Origin: a virus
IMG/VR virus record: IMGVR_UViG_3300020469_000290
Location: 1-22,520 of that record
Length of the DNA stretch: 22,520 bases
Direction: 5' to 3' (one strand)
The notes beneath the pieces are model-generated. The model ran no database searches. It saw only the letters and a program-made list of their open reading frames with translations, and was not told where the DNA came from. Of this stretch, positions 6,991 to 14,389 are shown one piece after another. Within the stretch, counting starts at the first letter, position 1, and each line of letters begins with the position of its first letter. A program made the position numbers and the translations under genes.

Positions 6991-7508
6991 TCCATCTCCA
7001 AGTTAAGTTTACTATTTCTATTTTTAAAATCTTCAGACTCTTTAGCTTTCACATCAATCCACGCATCAGGGATACTGTCTTCACTAAACCATCTAAAGCC
7101 ATTCTTCCACGCCCACTCAGCGTGAGATCTTTTAGTTCCATCTTTTCTTCGTTTAGCTCCCGGCATAGGGGCCGAAGGATTTGCAAATAAGAATACAAGC
7201 TCAGTGTTTTTAGGTAAGTGTTTTTTAATCCATACATATTTATTGTACTCTGCAAAGTCCCAAAACCTACCCTTAGACTCAAGTAGTATTTTTTTATTTC
7301 CTATTTTACGAACAAAGTCAGGCTCGTATTTATGCTCTATTACATATTCTACATAGTCTACATGATGCTCCCAATCTTTTAATATTGATTCGTGCAGCAC
7401 TGCTTCCCATATAGAATCATACTTATGATTGTTAGGAGCTACAATTTTCTTAGGGCGGGGTACTCTTGCTTTACGCTTACCGCTTCTTACTCTTTTTTTT
7501 GTGGTCAT
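6987..7508 (-). CDS. T7 endonuclease I-type Holliday junction resolvase
   Basis: The protein (173 residues) matches phage endonuclease I, a dimeric PD-(D/E)XK nuclease that cuts branched DNA during recombination and packaging. The catalytic set is visible: E35 (SIWEAVL), D64 (YEPDFV), E77 and K79 (LLESKGR), corresponding to Glu20, Asp55, Glu65 and Lys67 of the T7 enzyme. A basic N-terminal tail of about 25 residues (KKRVRSGKRKARVPRPKK) and a C-terminal extension beyond 130 make it somewhat longer than T7 gp3. It overlaps the upstream gene by four bases. Confidence 0.93.
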   Translation of the reverse strand: MTTKKRVRSGKRKARVPRPKKIVAPNNHKYDSIWEAVLHESILKDWEHHVDYVEYVIEHKYEPDFVRKIGNKKILLESKGRFWDFAEYNKYVWIKKHLPKNTELVFLFANPSAPMPGAKRRKDGTKRSHAEWAWKNGFRWFSEDSIPDAWIDVKAKESEDFKNRNSKLNLEME

Positions 7509-7783
7509 TTCTTAGCTAAATTTTCTAAGTCTGTCATGGTTATACTTGTCAGTTCTACTCCTTGAGATACTAATTTCTTTAAACTTTTTACAGTCCATTT
7601 AGGACTATAAAAACTTAAACGTATAGATTTATCAGCAAAAAAATAATTGGCATCAGGCAAGAAAGATCTTAAATTTTTAAGATTTACTTTAGAATGTTCT
7701 TCTTCTGATATAAGAGTCTTGAGCCAATCTAAAAGCAATAGGTCTGCGTGCTTGTTTATCTTTTTCATTGTCTTTGAATTCAT
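7505..7783 (-). CDS. Hypothetical 92-residue protein
   Basis: I chose ATG 7783 because AAGGA lies six bases upstream. A TTG at 7819 would extend the frame by 12 residues without a good ribosome site. The protein begins MNSKTMKKINKHADLLLLDW and is basic with mixed helix and strand. I do not recognise a family. It is placed between the RecB-like exonuclease and endonuclease I, so a DNA-processing link is possible by context only. Confidence 0.7.
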   Translation of the reverse strand: MNSKTMKKINKHADLLLLDWLKTLISEEEHSKVNLKNLRSFLPDANYFFADKSIRLSFYSPKWTVKSLKKLVSQGVELTSITMTDLENLAKK

Positions 7784-7825
7784 GTAGTATCCTTGGTAAA
7801 AGACCCAATATAATATCAAAAGATA

Positions 7826-8587
7826 TTACTTTTGTCTAGCAGAATCGTAATTTTTTACAAGCTTCCAATATGAAAGTATACTATTAAACATATCCCTGTG
7901 CTTAGAATGTGTATCTTCATCCCATTTGTAGCAAGAAATGTATCCCGTGTCTTGTCTGTCAACAAATATAGATACTCTTTCTGCTTTATCTACAAAGCCG
8001 CATCCTTGGGCGTAAGCTGATAACTGCATTCCGTACTCATCGTAGGCTAACTTAGAGGGTTCTTTATTGTGTATGTTATCTTTAGTCTTAAAGTCTATAA
8101 AGATTCCTTCCTTAGAATGTAAATCTATTTTACCTCCGTACCCTAGCTCAGCACAGAAAGACCCTTCTGCTATCCACTCTTGGTTAGGGTAGTTAGCGTC
8201 TAAGTATTCTTTTATAACATCGTAAGGGGCGCTGCGCTCGTTGTGTGTAAATCCTTTTTCTATTAGGTCGTGTATTCTTGTTCCTTCTTTTGCGGCATTC
8301 AATCCTATTTCTTTAGAGTCTTGTATGCACCTGTACACAAAAGACTCTAAAGATTCTCCGTCGCCCCTTGGTACGGTCATAGAAGTTTTGAGGGCTTGAG
8401 TTAACTTCCAATGCTCCAACGAAGGCTTGGCTATTAAATTCATTACAGTAGTTACGGAAGGCACATAGTTATGTTTCTTAGCATCTCTAAGTGTAGTGTT
8501 CCTTTCTACTCCGTTGGCTCCCACAATAGTATATTTAGGATTACCCTCTTGATCGTACCAATGATTACCGTCACTAGAATAACTCAA
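7826..8587 (-). CDS. RecB/Cas4-type PD-(D/E)XK exonuclease
   Basis: The nuclease motifs appear in order (numbered from TTG 8587): H106 (GTRIHDLIEKG), D155 (YGGKIDLHS), D165 and K167 (IFIDFKTK), and Q188 with Y192 (MQLSAYAQG), the RecB-family QxxxY signature. Such phage exonucleases degrade host DNA for nucleotide salvage or process ends for recombination. No ATG occurs in frame until residue 49, which would remove part of the fold. TTG 8587 is preceded by AGAGGA six bases upstream, and another TTG lies at 8602. It overlaps the GIY-YIG gene upstream. Confidence 0.88.
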   Translation of the reverse strand: MSYSSDGNHWYDQEGNPKYTIVGANGVERNTTLRDAKKHNYVPSVTTVMNLIAKPSLEHWKLTQALKTSMTVPRGDGESLESFVYRCIQDSKEIGLNAAKEGTRIHDLIEKGFTHNERSAPYDVIKEYLDANYPNQEWIAEGSFCAELGYGGKIDLHSKEGIFIDFKTKDNIHNKEPSKLAYDEYGMQLSAYAQGCGFVDKAERVSIFVDRQDTGYISCYKWDEDTHSKHRDMFNSILSYWKLVKNYDSARQK

Positions 8588-9155
8588 GTTGTTTCCTCTC
8601 AAATAAAGAATCTAATTTATTAACAGCAAGATTAACATCACAAAAAAACCACTCGCCTCTACGTGCATAATGCTTTTGAAGAAGAGCATGTGCTTGTGAT
8701 TCAGCCTCTCTTCTATTGTGAGTATTATATACTTTTACTATTTCATAGTCCCTATAGGGCGATGATGTTTGATACTGCTTTAATCTATCCTGTGCGTCTA
8801 CAGCCATACCTACTTTGCACCAGCTAGGAAAAGCAGGGTTGCATATAACATATACTTGACCTTCTTTAGAAGCCTCGTAATTTTCTAAAGAGCTGAAAGC
8901 TGCATCAGTAAATCCTTTGTATCTTCCGGGTTTGTAAAGAGGATGTTTTTTAGATATATATTTACCGTCTACGTGCATATAAGAGTTTACTCTTTTCCTC
9001 AAGGTGGCTGCTCTTTCTCTAATATGACCACCAGTTTTAATACTACTACCGTCTTCAGGGTAATAATACCACCATTCTCCTTCTACAAACTTATATCTTT
9101 CAGGGTACTTTATATATTTACCCATAGGGTTTTCAGGAATATTAGTGCGTGTCAT
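8574..9155 (-). CDS. GIY-YIG family nuclease (T5orf172/MUG113-like)
   Basis: The C-terminal half (about residues 99-180) has the GIY-YIG pattern: VYVICNPAFPSWCKVGMA, then the arginine of DRLKQYQTSSP, the conserved glutamate in NRREAESQAHALL, and GEWFFCDV at the end. This matches the T5orf172-type branch. The N-terminal 95 residues are Tyr/Lys-rich with a KYISKKHPLYKPGRYKG block that may bind DNA. These proteins may be free-standing homing endonucleases or repair nucleases. It sits between polymerase and exonuclease, overlapping both by 14 and 14-29 bases, so it is integrated in the operon rather than interrupting a gene. Confidence 0.85.
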   Translation of the reverse strand: MTRTNIPENPMGKYIKYPERYKFVEGEWWYYYPEDGSSIKTGGHIRERAATLRKRVNSYMHVDGKYISKKHPLYKPGRYKGFTDAAFSSLENYEASKEGQVYVICNPAFPSWCKVGMAVDAQDRLKQYQTSSPYRDYEIVKVYNTHNRREAESQAHALLQKHYARRGEWFFCDVNLAVNKLDSLFERKQLELF

Positions 9156-10887
9156 ACCAGTTGTCTCCTATTTTGTATTCGCCATCCAAAGGACAAACTA
9201 AATTAAACGACAGGCCAGCATCCTTAATAGCTTTGACACCCATCTTACCTACTTCTTCTGCAACATCTGCTGAGCTTTCTACTTGCCATTCGTCGTGGAC
9301 ATTAGCTACTACATGAGCATCTAAGTCTTTAGTATACTCTGTAAAAAGCATCAATGCTTTCTTCATTACAATGGCTCCAGCGCCTTGAAGTAAAGTATTT
9401 AGTGCTGCGTGTTGGCTCCGAACAATTAACTTGCGACCATCTAAGGCTTTGATATAGCCTTTTTTAGATGCTCGTCCCACTCTATCCTTAAGAGTTTTAA
9501 ATGCTGGGAGATTATCAAAGAATAATTTTCTAAGTCTCGCACCAACATCTCTGCCTCCCCCAACCACTGTTCCAAGCTTGGGATCTCCCGCTCCGTAGAG
9601 TAGCGCGTAGATGAAAGTTTTTCCCTGACTTCTTGATTCAAGTCCCGCAATTCTTTGGTTATGAGTGTGGATGTCTCCGTTAATGATTTCATTTGTGTAT
9701 TCCTCATCGTCTAAATAATGCGCTAACATTCTAAGCTCTAATCCAGAAGCGTCTATACCCACTAGCTTTTTACCTGAAGGTACAGTCCAGCAAGTCCGAC
9801 ACTCTTTCCCGTACTCTGAATTACTACTTACAATCTGTGCGGTGTTAGGAGATCTGTGAGTCATCCTTCCAGTAACCGCACCGTTGTGGTTCACATACCC
9901 ATGAATCCTATCATCTTCCTCTACCTCTTCCAGCCAAGAAGTTACCATACCTAATCGCTTTTGCAGCATTAAGTATCTAGCAATCAACTGTGCTTGAGGT
10001 ATATTTTTAATCTTTTTAAGAGTAGTTTCATCTATTACTGGCTGACCTGTAGGCGTAAACTTTTTAGGCTTCCACCCAAACTCCTGCAAATACTGTCCTA
10101 TCTGTTGTCTTGAGCCTAAGTTAAAGTCTGTGCGTATAACTCTTTTTATTTTCTTATGCTCACAGATCTGAGCGTATTCATCGTCATCAAGACGCACACG
10201 CTTTTTAAGTTCTCTACAACTAGCAAATCTAGAGACTGCACCATTAGCATTGTGTGCTATTCTTAAAGTGAACACCTCTGCTCTAGGCTTAAACTCTTTA
10301 CGAACTTCAGCCATGACAGAACTCAACTCATCTTCAAGCTCAGCTTGTAGTATTGTTGTAGCTTTCATGTCCAGCAGGAAACCATGCTTCCGCTGGTTGT
10401 CTACTAATGCAGCAACCTTGTGTTCTATCTCAACTGATTGAGCAGAGAAGCCTTTGCTTTCCTGTTTAAGATGTTGAAACACTTTAGCGTTAACAAGAAC
10501 ATCATTGATGCAATACTTCATCATCTCTTCAGTGTATTCGGTAAACTCTTTAAAGTCTCCTTTAGGATGTCCAAGCCTGTAACCCCAACCAGCAAGGGCG
10601 TGACCGCCTTCTCTAGTAGGATTAAAAAGCCTAGATAATACTAGCGTATCTATTAGTGTTGCCGTTTCTGCTAAGTCTACATTAAAAAACTTTTTAATCA
10701 TCGGCACATCAAAGCCTACGATATTGTGGCCTATAAGTTTGGTAGCTTTAGTTAGTAAACTAACGCCAGCATCAAGCTCATCAGGCTTAAAAGAATATAT
10801 CTTTTCTTTCTCAATATCATAAGCTACGATACACCAGACTTTTGTAGCTTCTACAGCATCTGTTTCTATATCAAATACTAATTCCAT
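9142..10887 (-). CDS. Family A DNA polymerase, T7-like, with 3'-5' exonuclease
   Basis: This 581-residue replicative polymerase has a complete proofreading site (D6 and E8 in VFDIETD, D60 in NIVGFD, Y125 and D129 in YCIND). The polymerase motifs are also complete: motif A DASGLELR (D379, E384), motif B KTFIYALLYG (K423, Y427) and motif C HDE (531-533). Motif A is identical to T7 gp5. Y427 occupies the position of E. coli Pol I F762, the tyrosine variant seen in T7. It is about 120 residues shorter than T7 gp5 and shows no room for the thioredoxin-binding insertion in the thumb (inference). The start overlaps the helicase stop in TAATG. Confidence 0.97.
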   Translation of the reverse strand: MELVFDIETDAVEATKVWCIVAYDIEKEKIYSFKPDELDAGVSLLTKATKLIGHNIVGFDVPMIKKFFNVDLAETATLIDTLVLSRLFNPTREGGHALAGWGYRLGHPKGDFKEFTEYTEEMMKYCINDVLVNAKVFQHLKQESKGFSAQSVEIEHKVAALVDNQRKHGFLLDMKATTILQAELEDELSSVMAEVRKEFKPRAEVFTLRIAHNANGAVSRFASCRELKKRVRLDDDEYAQICEHKKIKRVIRTDFNLGSRQQIGQYLQEFGWKPKKFTPTGQPVIDETTLKKIKNIPQAQLIARYLMLQKRLGMVTSWLEEVEEDDRIHGYVNHNGAVTGRMTHRSPNTAQIVSSNSEYGKECRTCWTVPSGKKLVGIDASGLELRMLAHYLDDEEYTNEIINGDIHTHNQRIAGLESRSQGKTFIYALLYGAGDPKLGTVVGGGRDVGARLRKLFFDNLPAFKTLKDRVGRASKKGYIKALDGRKLIVRSQHAALNTLLQGAGAIVMKKALMLFTEYTKDLDAHVVANVHDEWQVESSADVAEEVGKMGVKAIKDAGLSFNLVCPLDGEYKIGDNWYDTH

Positions 10888-12530
10888 TAGAAAGGTATCC
10901 CGTCAGATTCATCGTGAAACTCATCAGACTCGTCATCAAACCGTTCACTTAACCTACCAGTTTCGTTATCGTAAACTAAATGAGAAGCCATACCAACGTC
11001 ACCAGTGTACCGTGATTTTAATACTCTAAGATGTGTGGTGTTGGCCTCTTCAGGATCGTCACTCTGCTGGTTGCGCTCTAAGGCAATAACACAATCGCTT
11101 AGCTGTGCAATAGATTGACTGCCACGAAGATGTGATAGCCCTACTGTAACGCCCTGCTCGTGTCCCTTGTTACCCTCTACTCTGCGTAGATGAGATACAA
11201 GAATCATACCTGCCCCTGTCTCCTCCACCATAGATCTTAGGCGAGTCATAATACTATCTATTGATCTCCTCTCATCACCGTCAATCATAGAAGATACTAG
11301 CATATGTAAGTGATCCACAATTACCCACTTACAGTCGCAGCCGATTGTCAGATAGCGTATCTTAGAAAAGATTTCTTCTATGTCGTGCTGCCCTAAGTGT
11401 GAGTAGATCCACAGTCTATCTTTAGATTCACCTGCAAATAAACTATTGTAGTGCGCTCGCCATTCGTCTTCAGGGAACTCTTCTCTAATCTGATTAATAT
11501 ACAGTTTAGTATTGGCCTCAATAGAAACAACTCCGTCCACTGTACGGTTCTTGTTTTCTTCAAGAGCCAGAATACCTACACGATCTTTTGTATTCTTAAT
11601 CAGCCAGTGTTCAATTTCTCTAGTGATAGAAGACTTACCAAGGCCCGTGCCTCCAGTAAGAGTAACCAACTCACCCTGCCTCATACCATAAAGCTTTTTA
11701 TTTAAGCCCTGCCAAGGATAGGGTACAGAAGCTACTGTAGGTCTATTGAAATACTCATCGCCCATATCAGAAACATTAACGATGCCAGAAGGCGTGTAGC
11801 TTTTAGCTGCCCACCAAGCAGTGACATAGGCTTTCTGCCTACGCTGCTTGAGCATATCATTCGCATCTTTAAACTCCTCTGGAAGGAAAAGTATTTTAGC
11901 TTTGCCGGGACGCAATACTCTAGCGACCTGCCGAGCAGCATCCTTACCTACTTTATCATTATCAAAGTTGATGACTACACAATCAAAGGATTCTAAGAAC
12001 TCTAAGTTTTCTTTAACATCTTTGACTGCACCGCCAGCCCCGTTCTTTACTGACACTACAGGCCACTTAGAACCTAGCAGTTCGTATGCTGCCATAGCAT
12101 CACATTCGCCCTCAACTAGGGTAACAAATTTACCTCCTGATTGAAAAGCTTGCTGACCAAATAACATTACTCCTTTCGTAGATCCGCGCCATGAAAAGTC
12201 TTTATCTTTACAGTAACGAATCTTAGTAGATACCATCTCATTAGAGATATAGTAGGGGTAGTAATGAGTATTAGGACTAGACTTCACACCATACTTTTTA
12301 GCGGTATCTAAAGAAATACCCCTGTCATCTAGTGCTTGGAAAGTTCCTTCGTCATTACCCATATTAGCATTCCGCTGGTAGGTTTTAATATCGGGGATAG
12401 ATCCTCCTTTATCGTAGTCTCGTAAATAAGTATTACAACTAAAACAATATCCGTGACCGTCTTGATCAACAGATACTGGATCACTGCCACCACATTTATC
12501 ACAGGGCAAATGATACTTAACAAAGGCCAT
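10887..12530 (-). CDS. Bifunctional DNA primase-helicase, T7 gp4-like
   Basis: The 547-residue protein has an N-terminal zinc-binding domain (C10, C13, C29, C32), a Toprim primase core (E140 in LVEGECDAM; D190 and D192 in INFDND) and a RecA-fold hexameric helicase. The helicase has Walker A GGTGLGKSS at 293-301, catalytic E324 in LALEENK, and Walker B WVIVDH ending at H407. I chose ATG 12530, with GGAG six to seven bases upstream; the longer frame to 12617 has no ribosome site and runs into a terminator. The C-terminus is strongly acidic and ends DESDGIPF, like the tip of bacterial SSB. Confidence 0.96.
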   Translation of the reverse strand: MAFVKYHLPCDKCGGSDPVSVDQDGHGYCFSCNTYLRDYDKGGSIPDIKTYQRNANMGNDEGTFQALDDRGISLDTAKKYGVKSSPNTHYYPYYISNEMVSTKIRYCKDKDFSWRGSTKGVMLFGQQAFQSGGKFVTLVEGECDAMAAYELLGSKWPVVSVKNGAGGAVKDVKENLEFLESFDCVVINFDNDKVGKDAARQVARVLRPGKAKILFLPEEFKDANDMLKQRRQKAYVTAWWAAKSYTPSGIVNVSDMGDEYFNRPTVASVPYPWQGLNKKLYGMRQGELVTLTGGTGLGKSSITREIEHWLIKNTKDRVGILALEENKNRTVDGVVSIEANTKLYINQIREEFPEDEWRAHYNSLFAGESKDRLWIYSHLGQHDIEEIFSKIRYLTIGCDCKWVIVDHLHMLVSSMIDGDERRSIDSIMTRLRSMVEETGAGMILVSHLRRVEGNKGHEQGVTVGLSHLRGSQSIAQLSDCVIALERNQQSDDPEEANTTHLRVLKSRYTGDVGMASHLVYDNETGRLSERFDDESDEFHDESDGIPF

Positions 12531-12542
12531 ATAGTTCTCCAG

Positions 12543-12566
12543 AAAAAGGGGGCCATATAGACCCCC
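12543..12566 (-). terminator. Rho-independent terminator or attenuator before the primase-helicase
   Basis: Read leftward, GGGGGTC pairs with GGCCCCC around the loop TATAT (stem 12560-12566 with 12548-12554, one T-G pair), followed at once by TTTTT (12547-12543). It lies in the 43-base gap between the small gene ending at 12574 and the helicase start at 12530. It would limit helicase-polymerase transcription relative to the ssDNA-binding protein gene. Confidence 0.85.
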
Positions 12567-12573
12567 GTAAATT

Positions 12574-12813
12574 TTATTCTGTTTCTTCAGCCGCCTCCTC
12601 GTCGGCCAGCATATCATCTGTCAGTTGTTCAAGCACTACTGCATTGAAACCTCTAGCAGCCATTTCTAATTTAGCTAAGGTCTTCCTAGCTTGCTGTATT
12701 TCTTTATCTGTTTCTATAATTAAAACAAAAGCACTCTTACCTTCATCTGTAAACTTATCTACAGCGTAGGTTCCATCTTCAGAAGTGTATGTCCAGCTTT
12801 GCTGCTCACTCAT
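12574..12813 (-). CDS. Small acidic protein, possibly DUF6447-like
   Basis: The 79-residue protein starts MSEQQSWTYTSEDGTYAVDK, with a short strand region, then a long helix (residues 33-70) and an acidic tail (DMLADEEAAEETE). The order of a short 'xxYxxDxxTDEGK' strand and a helical QQARKTLAKLEMAARGFN hairpin resembles small phage proteins I associate with DUF6447; this is tentative. It follows the ssDNA-binding protein gene with a four-base overlap, so the two are coupled and transcribed from the promoter at 13267-13294. Function unknown. Confidence 0.72.
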   Translation of the reverse strand: MSEQQSWTYTSEDGTYAVDKFTDEGKSAFVLIIETDKEIQQARKTLAKLEMAARGFNAVVLEQLTDDMLADEEAAEETE

Positions 12814-13235
12814 AGTTCAGCTTCCTCCTCACCTTCAATTTCAAACTCATCGGCTTCGCCGTTGTCGTACTGCACAAGATCTAGGATTTGCATCTTAACA
12901 AAGTCCAGACCCTTAAAGGTCTTGCCATTCCAGACAGACTCCCATTCTTTGTACTGTACTTTAACGCGAGAACCGTTACCCACAGAAACATCAACAGTTT
13001 GCTTCATCCTGTCCATAAGAACAGGCGCTCTGCGAATCATACCATTAGGCCCATTTACCTTTCGTTTGATTATGATTGCGGGGCCTTCGTCCATCTGCTT
13101 CACCGTGAAACCACGATCTTCAAAGTCAGATGCAGTCTCATTGTCCACAACTAAATTGACTGAGTACACAGGGTCAAAGGTTGTGTTGGGTGTCGTAACA
13201 GCAGCCCAATAAGCTGTGCCTTCTAATACTGCCAT
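12810..13235 (-). CDS. Single-stranded DNA-binding protein, T7 gp2.5/DUF2815-like
   Basis: The product (141 residues) has the all-beta OB-fold pattern of phage ssDNA-binding proteins. An AYWAAVTTPNTTFDPVYSVN strand pair comes first, then KQMDEGPAIIIKRKV, then a VKVQYKEWESVWNGKTFKGL block rich in aromatics. The C-terminus is acidic (ADEFEIEGEEEAEL), as expected for a tail that contacts replication partners, but it lacks the terminal phenylalanine of T7 gp2.5. It is the first gene behind its own promoter and has GGAG eight bases before its ATG. It probably coats ssDNA for the polymerase and primase-helicase encoded downstream. Confidence 0.85.
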   Translation of the reverse strand: MAVLEGTAYWAAVTTPNTTFDPVYSVNLVVDNETASDFEDRGFTVKQMDEGPAIIIKRKVNGPNGMIRRAPVLMDRMKQTVDVSVGNGSRVKVQYKEWESVWNGKTFKGLDFVKMQILDLVQYDNGEADEFEIEGEEEAEL

Positions 13236-13266
13236 AAAAATATCTCCAATAAATTATCGTCAAACA

Positions 13267-13294
13267 AGTATACAGATTTAGGAATATCTGTCAA
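13267..13294 (-). promoter_or_regulatory. Sigma-70-type promoter for the ssDNA-binding protein gene
   Basis: Read leftward, TTGACA (13294-13289), a 16-base spacer and TATACT (13272-13267) form a near-consensus promoter. The predicted start is near 13260, 25 bases before the ATG at 13235. The TGA inside the -35 box is the stop codon of the gene ending at 13291. Confidence 0.85.
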
Positions 13295-13587
13295 GCGTAA
13301 TCGCTTTCCCAATTAGCTTTTCTTTTCTTCCTGCCCTCCGCACGGGCTTTTGCACTGGCCTCCTGTCGTGCAGCATACCAATAAGTAGACTTAAGTTCCT
13401 CCTTTAATTGTCTGATAGTTAAGGTTTTTTTCCTGCCTCCAGCAAGAGGTTTTAGTGTTGCTTTCTTGCTGCCTACAGTTATTTCACAGATTCTCCAGCC
13501 ATCTAGAAACATCCAAGTAACAAAGCAATCGCTACGTTTAGGGTTTAAAAATAAACCTTTCATCTTCAACATAGTTGTAATATTCAT
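13291..13587 (-). CDS. Hypothetical 98-residue basic protein
   Basis: The protein starts MNITTMLKMKGLFLNPKRSD, has a central strand-rich part (WRICEITVGSKKATLKPL) and a basic helical C-terminal half (QEASAKARAEGRKKRKANW). I do not recognise a family. It overlaps the preceding gene in TAATG at 13587. Its TGA stop forms part of the next promoter. The basic tail could bind nucleic acid; nothing more can be said. Confidence 0.68.
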   Translation of the reverse strand: MNITTMLKMKGLFLNPKRSDCFVTWMFLDGWRICEITVGSKKATLKPLAGGRKKTLTIRQLKEELKSTYWYAARQEASAKARAEGRKKRKANWESDYA

Positions 13588-13814
13588 TACCAGTTCGCCA
13601 GTTCGTCAAGATACTCTGAAAACAATGACGCTAGTACATCATCCTTTAATCTCCAATCACCCGCTTCGTGGCAACGATCTTGTACGAAAGCAAAGAATTT
13701 TTCTTTCACTCTTGGATTCACAGGCGGTGCAGTAGATATTCTTAACGCAAACAACTGGGCGTACCAATCATCTAAGTCAGACATAAACTCTGCTTGTGGA
13801 TCTATTGCACTCAT
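13587..13814 (-). CDS. Hypothetical 75-residue acidic protein
   Basis: This acidic, aromatic-rich protein begins MSAIDPQAEFMSDLDDWYAQ and ends in SEYLDELANW. It looks helical and soluble. There is no recognisable motif. It shares an A with the start of the next gene (TAATG) and overlaps the previous stop by four bases, so it belongs to the run of small coupled genes between the HTH gene and the ssDNA-binding protein gene. Confidence 0.66.
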   Translation of the reverse strand: MSAIDPQAEFMSDLDDWYAQLFALRISTAPPVNPRVKEKFFAFVQDRCHEAGDWRLKDDVLASLFSEYLDELANW

Positions 13815-13993
13815 ATCATCTCCTTTGCTATTGTATTTAAATAGTTTTCTATAAAATTAATTACAAAATCTTCGCCGTGTTCCAAGCATAATTGAAGTGC
13901 TTCATCACGAACTAGATCAGTACAATCAGTTTCACATAGATATACTTGTGAGTATTTTAGTATGTGATTAGACACATCAATTATATTTTTCAT
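13811..13993 (-). CDS. Hypothetical 60-residue acidic protein
   Basis: The protein starts MKNIIDVSNHILKYSQVYLC. It has three cysteines (residues 20, 24 and 36), an acidic middle (TDLVRDEALQ) and appears helical. It overlaps both neighbours by four bases. I do not recognise it, and no function can be assigned. Confidence 0.63.
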   Translation of the reverse strand: MKNIIDVSNHILKYSQVYLCETDCTDLVRDEALQLCLEHGEDFVINFIENYLNTIAKEMI

Positions 13994-14127
13994 CTAGCTT
14001 TAACTCCAAGTAGTCTTTTGTTGGCACACTTTCCACATAAAGTTTTGATCCAAAAATACACCATTTCTAAAGGCGGGGCAAGCTTCTTACACTCAGCGCA
14101 TCTAATTAAGTTTTCTCTATGCTCCAC
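13990..14127 (-). CDS. Small zinc-ribbon protein
   Basis: The product has two CxxC pairs, C10-C13 (CAECKK) and C31-C34 (CGKCAN), spaced 17 residues apart, the typical layout of a zinc ribbon. I chose GTG 14127, which has AAGGGAAG upstream and overlaps the HTH gene by 11 bases, giving 45 residues. An in-frame ATG at 14181 has no ribosome site and would overlap the HTH gene by 65 bases. Such small zinc proteins often bind nucleic acid or RNA polymerase; here the role is unknown. Confidence 0.65.
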   Translation of the reverse strand: MEHRENLIRCAECKKLAPPLEMVYFWIKTLCGKCANKRLLGVKAR

Positions 14128-14326
14128 GTAATGCTTCCCTTCTATATCTATAGGCTGTAGATAAAGCAATATTAACTTCATCTGCTATCTGGTTTGCACT
14201 CTTCCCTAACCGTGTTAATTTAAATATGTTTTGCTTTTGAACGTCAGTCAGCCCAGTATATTTTTCAGTCTTTTGATTACTAATGAAATCATCTTGAGCG
14301 CGGATAGCTTTGATAAACATTGTCAT
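14117..14326 (-). CDS. Small helix-turn-helix DNA-binding protein
   Basis: Residues about 26-66 of this 69-residue protein (LTDVQKQNIFKLTRLGKSAN, then QIADEVNIALSTAYRYRREA) form a homeodomain-like helix-turn-helix, with GKSANQIADEVNI as the first helix and turn, and STAYRYRRE as the recognition helix. It resembles the resolvase/HTH_23 type. A free-standing protein of this size could regulate transcription. The inverted repeat at 18221-18248 is a candidate target, but nothing in the sequence ties the two together. AGGA lies about nine bases before the ATG. Confidence 0.75.
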   Translation of the reverse strand: MTMFIKAIRAQDDFISNQKTEKYTGLTDVQKQNIFKLTRLGKSANQIADEVNIALSTAYRYRREALRGA

Positions 14327-14389
14327 TTCTAAATCCTAAAGTAATTTAAAGGTGAGCAGTTTATCCACTTACTCAGGTGGCAAGGGAAA

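Noticed and set aside
7961-7971. Leftward promoter with TTGACA inside the exonuclease gene
   Set aside because: No acceptable -10 box occurs at 16-18 bp, and the site is within a conserved coding region.
12799-13212. A 137-codon rightward frame opposite the ssDNA-binding protein gene
   Set aside because: It is Ser/Leu/Thr-rich in the way antisense shadows usually are. The leftward gene has a promoter, a ribosome site and a recognisable fold.
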